A DNA stretch of 64,000 nucleotides from Alkalilacustris brevis (GTDB lineage: Bacteria > Pseudomonadota > Alphaproteobacteria > Rhodobacterales > Rhodobacteraceae). The stretch covers positions 1 to 64,000 of the forward strand of contig NZ_QNVJ01000009.1 of the NCBI RefSeq assembly GCF_003350345.1. Direction: 5' to 3'. The position numbers were made by a program, and so were the translations under genes. Each line of letters begins with the position of its first letter. Within the stretch, counting starts at the first letter, position 1. Under the pieces are notes generated by a model that saw only the letters and a program-made list of their open reading frames with translations, was not told the DNA's origin and did not search any database. Of the stretch, positions 58,682 through 64,000 are shown piece after piece.

Positions 58682-60505
58682 TCAGCCTTCCATGCGCTCC
58701 AGTTCGTCGATCATGTCCGAGATCATGTTCAACCCCTTGTCCCAGAAGGCCGGGTCCGAAGCATCGAGTCCGAAGGGCGCAAGCAGCTCCTTGTGATGTT
58801 TCGATCCCCCCGCGCGCAGCATCTCGAAGTATTTTTCCTGAAAGCCCGCGCCGCTTTCCTCGTAGACCGCATAAAGGGCGTTCACCAGCCCGTCGCCGAA
58901 GGCATAGGCATAGACATAGAAGGGCGAATGCACGAAATGCGGGATATAGGCCCAGAAGCTTTCATACCCGTCCATGAAGTTGAACACCGGACCGAGGCTT
59001 TCGGCCTGCACGCTCATCCACAGCGCGTTGATGTCGTCGGGCGTCAATTCGCCTTCCCGCCGCGCGGCATGCAGCTTGCACTCGAAATCGTAAAACGCGA
59101 TCTGGCGCACCACGGTGTTGATCATGTCCTCGACCTTGCCGGCCAGCAGGGTCTTGCGCTCGGCATCGGATTTCGCATTGGCCAGCAGCCGGCGGAAGGT
59201 CAGCATCTCGCCGAACACGCTGGCGGTTTCAGCCAGCGTCAGCGGGGTGGAGCTGAGCAACTCGCCCTGTCCTGCGGCCAGCACCTGATGCACGCCGTGG
59301 CCCAGCTCATGCGCCAGCGTCATCACGTCGCGCGGTTTGCCCATGTAGTTTAGCATGATGTAGGGGTGCACCTCGGTCACCGTGGGGTGGGCGAAGGCGC
59401 CCGGCGCCTTGCCGGGCTTGACGCCCGCGTCGATCCAGCCGCGTTCGAAAAAGGGCGTGGCGATCTCGGCCAACTTCGGGTCGAACTCGGCATAGGCGTT
59501 CATCACCGTTTCGCGCGCCTCGTCCCACTGGATGGTGCGCGGCGGCTCGATCGGCAGCGGCGCGTTGCGGTCCCAGACTTCCAGCTTCTCCAGCCCCATC
59601 CAGCGCGCCTTGAGCGCATAGTAGCGGTGCGAAAGCTTTGGATAGGCGGCGACCACCGCATCGCGTAACGCCTGCACCACCTCGGGTTCGACATGGTTGG
59701 CGATGTGGCGCGCGGTCTGCGGTGTGGGCATCGTGCGCCAGCGGTCCTCGATCTCCTTTTCCTTGGCCAGCGTGTTGTGGACACGGGCGAAAAGGCGGAT
59801 ATTGGCGCCGAACACCCGCGCCAGCGCCTGCGCGCCGGCTTCGCGGCGGTCGCGCATGGGGTCGGTCAGCAGATTGAGCGTGGCTTCCAGGCCGAATGGC
59901 TCTTCCTCGCCGTCGATGTCGAATTCCAGCCCCGCCATGGTCTCGTCGAAGAGCCGGTTCCAGGCCGCCGCGCCCACGGTGGACTGATCGTGCAGGAATT
60001 TCTCCAACTCGTCCGACAGCTGATAAGGCCGCATCGCGCGCATCCGGTCAAAGATGGGCTTGTAACGTGCCAGATCGGCACTGGCGTCGAAATGCTCCGC
60101 GAGCACCTCGTCGGGGAGGCGGTTCACCTCAAGCTGGAAGAACACCAGGGGCGTGGTGTAACCCGTGATCCTGTCCTGCATGTCGGCCATGAACTTGGCG
60201 CGCGCGGCATCAGTGGTGTTCTGGTAATAGCGCAGCCCGGCATAGGACATCAGCCGCCCCAGCAGTGTCTCGATCGCCTCGTAACGGCGCACGCAGTCCA
60301 GCATCCCCGCGGCATCGAGCGTGGCAAGCCGGCCTTCGTAATCGGCAGCGAAGGCGGCGCAATCGGCTTCGGCCCGTTGCAGATCCTGCGCGATCTGCGG
60401 CGCGTCCGGCGCAGGGTAGAGATCGCTCAGATCCCAATCGGGCAGGTCGCCATAGGCGCCACCGCGGCGCTCGGCATCGAAGACGGGGCGGGGAAGCATG
60501 GGCAT
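58682..60505 (-). CDS. pepF: Oligoendopeptidase F (M3B)
   Basis: 607-residue cytoplasmic zinc metallopeptidase. Active site LAHELGHGVHQ (HExxH) with a downstream Glu in LAETASVFGEM. Upstream region with DLYPAPDAPQIAQDL and the long helical lobe is as in PepF. Start ATG 60505 has AAGGA at 7 nt; ATG 60499 is an alternative. It cuts short peptides, probably in protein turnover. Confidence 0.93.
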   Translation of the reverse strand: MPMLPRPVFDAERRGGAYGDLPDWDLSDLYPAPDAPQIAQDLQRAEADCAAFAADYEGRLATLDAAGMLDCVRRYEAIETLLGRLMSYAGLRYYQNTTDAARAKFMADMQDRITGYTTPLVFFQLEVNRLPDEVLAEHFDASADLARYKPIFDRMRAMRPYQLSDELEKFLHDQSTVGAAAWNRLFDETMAGLEFDIDGEEEPFGLEATLNLLTDPMRDRREAGAQALARVFGANIRLFARVHNTLAKEKEIEDRWRTMPTPQTARHIANHVEPEVVQALRDAVVAAYPKLSHRYYALKARWMGLEKLEVWDRNAPLPIEPPRTIQWDEARETVMNAYAEFDPKLAEIATPFFERGWIDAGVKPGKAPGAFAHPTVTEVHPYIMLNYMGKPRDVMTLAHELGHGVHQVLAAGQGELLSSTPLTLAETASVFGEMLTFRRLLANAKSDAERKTLLAGKVEDMINTVVRQIAFYDFECKLHAARREGELTPDDINALWMSVQAESLGPVFNFMDGYESFWAYIPHFVHSPFYVYAYAFGDGLVNALYAVYEESGAGFQEKYFEMLRAGGSKHHKELLAPFGLDASDPAFWDKGLNMISDMIDELERMEG

Positions 60506-60803
60506 GCGCGGTCCTTCCTGAATGTGGTGTTGTCTCACATATGCCCCGCGCGGGGGGCGAGGCAAGGCATTGCCGGGTTTCCCGTGGCGCCCGGTTTCAG
60601 AGCTGGCTGCCGGATAAGCCCCGAAGCCGCTTTTTCGCCCCTGCAAAGCAGGGAAATTGTTTCATACTGCGCCAGTCAGGCCTTGGCCCGGGCGGCTGGA
60701 GTATGTCGCGTTCAATCGAACTTGCGTCGAGCTTCGAACAGAGGGCATGCGCCCGCCCGAAGGGCGCGTGGATGCGCCCGCCGGATGATAACCGGCATGC
60801 GCC

Positions 60804-61019
60804 TCAGGTCAGGAATATTCCGGCCACCACCATGATGAGCCCCAGCGCCGAAACCGCCAGCGCGCCGAGGTTGATCGCCACGGCCCGTTGCAACCGTGCG
60901 CGCAATTCGTCATCGCCCAGCCCGGCGCTGCGGGCTTTCAGCGCATAGACGACACACCAGCCCAGCCCGGCCACGCCGCAAAGCGTCAGCAACGCCCCTG
61001 CCCAGATCAGCCATTCCAT
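60804..61019 (-). CDS. Small two-helix membrane protein
   Basis: 71 residues: helices at about 5-27 and 46-69 joined by a charged loop (KARSAGLGDDELRARLQRAV). I recall similar unannotated proteins in Rhodobacteraceae. Function unknown. Divergent from gapR. Confidence 0.75.
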   Translation of the reverse strand: MEWLIWAGALLTLCGVAGLGWCVVYALKARSAGLGDDELRARLQRAVAINLGALAVSALGLIMVVAGIFLT

Positions 61020-61046
61020 CGCTTGCCGCGTCCTTCATCCGCCTTC

Positions 61047-61087
61047 TGCCCGTCCGGGCAGGTATCCATCTTGTGCCCGTCCGGGCA
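61047..61087. promoter_or_regulatory. Two identical TGCCCGTCCGGGCA dyads in the gapR upstream region
   Basis: TGCCCGTCCGGGCA occurs at 61047-61060 and 61074-61087, 27 bp apart. Each is a 6-bp arm dyad with a 2-nt centre. They lie between the divergent membrane protein and gapR genes, where a dimeric regulator could bind both sites. Confidence 0.5.
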
Positions 61088-61199
61088 CGGACCTAATCCA
61101 GCCCACCCCCGCTGACAAGCGCAAGCCTGCCAAAGCGGCCTTGAACAGCCCCTCCGGGCCGAGTAGCAGAAGCAAAACCCTATCACACGAGAGGCCCAG

Positions 61200-61460
61200 A
61201 TGAGCGACCCCGTCAGCGACGCCGCCTATAACGTGACCGCCGAGGAACTGCGCCAGTTCATCGAGCGTTACGAATCCCTCGAAGCCGAAAAGAAAGACAT
61301 CGCCGACCAGCAGAAGGAAGTCATGGCCGAGGCCAAGGGGCGCGGCTATGACACCAAGGTCATGCGCAAGGTGATCGCGCTGCGCAAACGCCAGCCCGAC
61401 GAGATTGCCGAGGAAGAGGCCGTGCTGGAAATGTACAAGAGCGCCCTGGGCATGAGCTGA
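61200..61460 (+). CDS. gapR: GapR-like nucleoid-associated protein (DUF2312)
   Basis: 86 residues, almost entirely helical and charged: VTAEELRQFIERYESLEAEKKDIADQ, KEVMAEAKGRGYDTKVMRKVIALRK and EEAVLEMYKSALG match the DUF2312 family. The Caulobacter member GapR forms a clamp around overtwisted, AT-rich DNA ahead of polymerases and helps gyrase relieve positive supercoils. Function is by homology; gyrA is also in this window, 56 kb away. GAGAGG precedes the ATG. Confidence 0.92.
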   Translation: MSDPVSDAAYNVTAEELRQFIERYESLEAEKKDIADQQKEVMAEAKGRGYDTKVMRKVIALRKRQPDEIAEEEAVLEMYKSALGMS

Positions 61461-61517
61461 GCGCGCCGGTCGGGGCAGAGGCAGCGCAGGGGCAGGGGCA
61501 GGGGCCTGGCGCGGGCT

Positions 61518-62393
61518 TCAGCCCAGGAAGGTCACGCCTTCGGTCCCTGCGATGACCGCGCAATCCGCCTCGTAGGCTTCGCTCAGCGCGGTGACATGCT
61601 CTTCCGACCAGCCGGGCAGGTCCAGTTCGACCTCAAGCTCGTCTTCGTGGGCGAACTTGTCGAGAAAGGCGGCGACGATGCGCTGCCGCTGCCCGGCCGT
61701 CACCGGCGGGTTGGCGTCCAGGTATGCCTTCAGCCGTTTCTCGCCCTCGGGGCGCATCAGCCCGTGCAGCCGGTCATGCTCGCCCGTCAGGGGCGGCGCA
61801 TCGGCCTCGAGCCCCGCCACCGCCTGCATCACCTCGGGCCAGATCAGGGGCGTGTCCTCGTCACACCAGACGGTCAGCGGGATTCCCGGATTGGCCTCGC
61901 GCAGCCGCGCCACCAGATCCGACCAGCGCAGCTGCATCGGATCGGTGCCTTGCATCATGCCTTCATAGGTCTCGGCACCGACCCGCGCACGCACCGCGGG
62001 CAGGAAGGCAGCCGGATTGCGAATGCCCAGGAAGAAGGCGCAGTCCGCCTCGGGAAACAGCCGTGCGAAAAGTGGCGTCTTGCGCGCCGCGCGCGGATAG
62101 ATCAGGCCGTTGCCGAACACCGCATTGGTTGCGCCAAGAAAGGTCTCGCTCGACAGGACGATCCGTCGGGGCGCGTCATGGTCGGTGATCGCATCGAGAA
62201 GCGTCTGCTGCATCTCCGGCGGGGCATCCGCGCCCTGAAGGTTGCGCAGCGTCTCGCCCAGGATCGGGCGATAGCGCCCCGGCGCGGGCACGATGATCCC
62301 CTCGCCGGCCAGCCGGTCATGGTTCTTGCGCAGCGATCTGACAAGCTGGTCCTCGTCGGTGCACAAGGCCCCCATGTGAAACGCCAGTTGCAT
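61518..62393 (-). CDS. Conserved hypothetical protein, faintly sulfotransferase-like
   Basis: 291 residues, soluble. The opening MQLAFHMGALCTDEDQLVRSLRKNHDRLAGEGIIVP recalls the start of small sulfotransferase-like proteins, with strand, loop, helix and a G-I-x-V-P edge, but the P-loop (HKTGT) is replaced by GALCTDE, so PAPS binding is doubtful. Later segments include FFLGIRNPAAFLPAV and LPLTVWCDEDTPLIWPEV. Not recognised with confidence; the function is unknown. Its start faces tRNA-Thr across 235 bp. Confidence 0.7.
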   Translation of the reverse strand: MQLAFHMGALCTDEDQLVRSLRKNHDRLAGEGIIVPAPGRYRPILGETLRNLQGADAPPEMQQTLLDAITDHDAPRRIVLSSETFLGATNAVFGNGLIYPRAARKTPLFARLFPEADCAFFLGIRNPAAFLPAVRARVGAETYEGMMQGTDPMQLRWSDLVARLREANPGIPLTVWCDEDTPLIWPEVMQAVAGLEADAPPLTGEHDRLHGLMRPEGEKRLKAYLDANPPVTAGQRQRIVAAFLDKFAHEDELEVELDLPGWSEEHVTALSEAYEADCAVIAGTEGVTFLG

Positions 62394-62454
62394 CCGTATC
62401 GTCCCCCGCTGCGCGAGGTCGTCCCGCCCCGCCTGCTACGCAGCCTAAGCCCTT

Positions 62455-62515
62455 GCCCCCGCGCGGGCAACCCGGCCCGCGCCACCAAGCCCCCGCGCGG
62501 GCAATCCGGTCCGCG
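62455..62515. repeat. Direct repeat of 27 bp, period 34
   Basis: GCCCCCGCGCGGGCAAYCCG followed by GYCCGCG occurs at 62455-62481 and 62489-62515 with two substitutions. Each copy has the CCCGCGCGGG palindrome. Upstream of tRNA-Thr; meaning unknown. Confidence 0.6.
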
Positions 62516-62628
62516 ACGCCGCACCGCTTGTCCGTCTTGACGGTGAAGGGCGAACGCGGATAAGGGAGGGCGTTCTTCGCGCACGGCCTGTCGGCCCCCT
62601 TCGGCCAGACCGGCCCGGCCCGCGAACT

Positions 62629-62704
62629 GCCGGATTAGCTCAGCTGGTAGAGCAGCGGTTTTGTAAACCGAAGGTCGGGGGTTCGAGTCCCTCATCCGGC
62701 ACCA
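62629..62704 (+). tRNA. tRNA-Thr (anticodon TGT), CCA encoded
   Basis: GCCGGAT/ATCCGGC acceptor, D-stem GCTC/GAGC, anticodon stem GCGGT/ACCGA (first pair G-A mismatch) around loop TTTGTAA (anticodon TGT), T-stem GGGGG with TTCGAGT loop, discriminator A plus encoded CCA. Confidence 0.95.
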
Positions 62705-62882
62705 TTCCTGCGCCCTTGGCCGCGCGCGCCTGTCCAACGCCTTGCACCGCCCCCGCCCGCCGCCTAGAGTTGTTTGGCAATTGCGATGCCGCGGCGTGCC
62801 GGCCGGCCTGCCACAAGGCAGGTATCCGCCGCGCGGGATCGTACAGAGGCAAGGCCGGATCGCACAGGCAGGACAAGGCAGC

Positions 62883-64000
62883 ATGAGTGGCAAGACAACG
62901 CCCGAACAGACATCGCCCGCGCGCCTGACCTTCGGCGAGAAATTCCGCCTGCAGACCTGGCTGATGGGGATCATCGCCTTCGGCATCATGCTCTACATGC
63001 TGATGCAGGCGAAGTTCGTGCTGATCTCGCTGGCCATCGCGATAATCCTGTTCAGCCTTACGGCCGATGCGATCAACTCGATCGCGCGGATGCGGATCGG
63101 CTCCTTCCGGGTGACGAACTGGCTGGCCAGCGTGTTCGCGGTGCTTCTGATCTCGTCGCTGCTGCTGGCGCTTTCGGCGCTGGTGCTGTCGCAGCTCAAC
63201 ACGGTGCTCAGCACCACGGTCAATTATGCCGAGCAGGCGCAGTTCGCGATCGCCGAGCTGTTCAGCTTCATGGGCGAGGATGTCGAACAGGCGGTCCTTG
63301 CCACCGTGCGCTCGATCGAGATCACCGGCTATCTGCGCACCGCGGCGGGGCAGGCGGGCAACCTGCTTTCGGCGGTGGTGCTGATCATCCTGTTCGTGGC
63401 TTTCCTGTTCGCCGAACGGGTGTGGTTCTCGACCAAGCTGGTCAACCTTCTGGGCGACTCGCGCCAGGCCGACCGGGTGGGGCGGATCATCGGCTCGATC
63501 GTGCGCAACGTGAACTACTACCTGCTGGTCAAGACCTTCGTGAGCGCGGTGACGGGCCTGATGGTCTTTTTCGTCTGCTCGCTCTTTTCGCTCGAGTTTG
63601 CCGGGGCGATGGGCATACTGACCTTCATGCTCAACTATATTCCCAACCTCGGGTCGATCATCGCCACGGTGGTGGTGGCGCTGGTGGCCTTCGTGCAGGA
63701 GGCCGATCCGTCGCTGGCGCTGCTGGTCTTTGTCTCGGTGGGGGTGCTGCAATTTCTGGTCGGCAACGTGATCGACCCGATGCTGATGGGCCGTGCGCTG
63801 CGGCTGTCCTCGTTCGGGATCATCATTTCGCTGGCATTCTGGGGGCTGGTCTGGGGCGTGCCAGGTATGTTCCTGGCGGTGCCGATCATGGTGGGGTTGA
63901 TGATCGTCTGCTCGCACATCCCGCAACTGCGGCCGGTGGCGATCCTGCTTTCGCGCGAGGGGCTGCCCGAGACCGAAATGTTCGTCCCGCAGGAGCCCGA
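62883..64000 (+). CDS. AI-2E family transporter, truncated by window end
   Basis: At least 372 residues with no stop before the window edge. About eight membrane helices: pairs at the N-terminus (residues about 25-60 and 80-105), a middle soluble segment, and a C-terminal set with the family hallmark NYIPNLGSIIATV and GNVIDPMLMGRALRLS, FWGLVWGVPGMFLAVP. The family (PF01594) includes the E. coli TqsA exporter but most members have unknown substrates. ATG 62883 is the first codon consistent with the family. Confidence 0.9.
   Translation, partial: MSGKTTPEQTSPARLTFGEKFRLQTWLMGIIAFGIMLYMLMQAKFVLISLAIAIILFSLTADAINSIARMRIGSFRVTNWLASVFAVLLISSLLLALSALVLSQLNTVLSTTVNYAEQAQFAIAELFSFMGEDVEQAVLATVRSIEITGYLRTAAGQAGNLLSAVVLIILFVAFLFAERVWFSTKLVNLLGDSRQADRVGRIIGSIVRNVNYYLLVKTFVSAVTGLMVFFVCSLFSLEFAGAMGILTFMLNYIPNLGSIIATVVVALVAFVQEADPSLALLVFVSVGVLQFLVGNVIDPMLMGRALRLSSFGIIISLAFWGLVWGVPGMFLAVPIMVGLMIVCSHIPQLRPVAILLSREGLPETEMFVPQEP

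Noticed and set aside
62530-62560. Twelfth GGATATTT element
   Set aside because: Only an ACGGTGAAGGGC end resembles the CAGTGAAGG subtype; the GGATATTT core is missing.

Overview
The window is a 64 kb piece of a GC-rich alphaproteobacterial chromosome, almost certainly from the order Rhodobacterales (Rhodobacter/Roseobacter relatives). The support is the gene set and order (argS-SPOR-nagZ-scpA-scpB; yceD-rpmF-plsX-fabH-ihfA-merR-tRNA-Pro; RsmB-type methylase followed by cckA), alphaproteobacterium-specific genes (a double-length dCTP deaminase, usg, olsB, a GapR/DUF2312 protein, cckA, a SqrR-like ArsR regulator), LexA boxes of the GTTC-N7-GTTC type and a CtrA-type TTAA-N7-TTAA site. Nearly all of it is core chromosome. 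I see no prophage, transposase, CRISPR array or toxin-antitoxin locus.

Layout. 0.5-1.6 kb: a YqaA/DedA-type membrane protein overlapping dsbB, then convergent usg. 2.0-11.1 kb: gyrA, a small membrane protein, argS, a SPOR-domain protein, nagZ, scpA and scpB, the last five packed or overlapping. 11.4-17.2 kb (minus): dcd, tRNA-Pro, merR, ihfA, fabH, plsX, rpmF, yceD. 17.3-22.0 kb: bamE-like lipoprotein, msrB, olsB, an ABC-F ATPase and an outer-membrane beta-barrel protein with a strong terminator. 22.1-29.2 kb (minus): an EnvZ-like kinase downstream of a complete seven-gene Mrp/Mnh cation:proton antiporter operon in which every junction overlaps or nearly touches. 29.6-35.8 kb: an OxyR homologue, hisH-hisB, an RsmB-type methylase and cckA. 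36.3-48.4 kb: SOS-regulated uvrA, pntAB, a DUF924 protein, lpdA and ileS. 48.4-52.8 kb: a three-gene oxidative/deacylase block (alpha-hydroxy-acid oxidase, argE-like, FAD oxidoreductase) bracketed by two inverted copies of a composite repeat. 52.9-64 kb: SOS-regulated uvrD/pcrA, infC, a lysine-free acidic protein, a SqrR-like repressor, a flavin reductase, pepF, gapR, tRNA-Thr and a truncated AI-2E family transporter.

The least expected feature is a family of short dispersed intergenic elements built around GGATATTT. I count eleven copies, none inside a coding region, in at least three subtypes. Eight of the eleven point in the same direction as the gene that ends beside them. Two head-to-head pairs form nearly identical composites of about 125-145 bp in inverted orientation. 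These flank the block at 48.56-52.64 kb, and the similarity runs into the last codons of the genes at both ends.

Other points worth attention: infC appears to start at AUA, pntA at UUG; the OxyR homologue lacks the peroxidatic cysteine but has a perfect OxyR-type half-site before its start; a CtrA site lies before cckA; a 16-bp tandem repeat starts in the last codons of cckA; two identical dyads lie upstream of gapR. Coordinates of starts are by inspection of ribosome binding sites and family lengths. Functional calls rest on recognised motifs and remembered families, with no database search.
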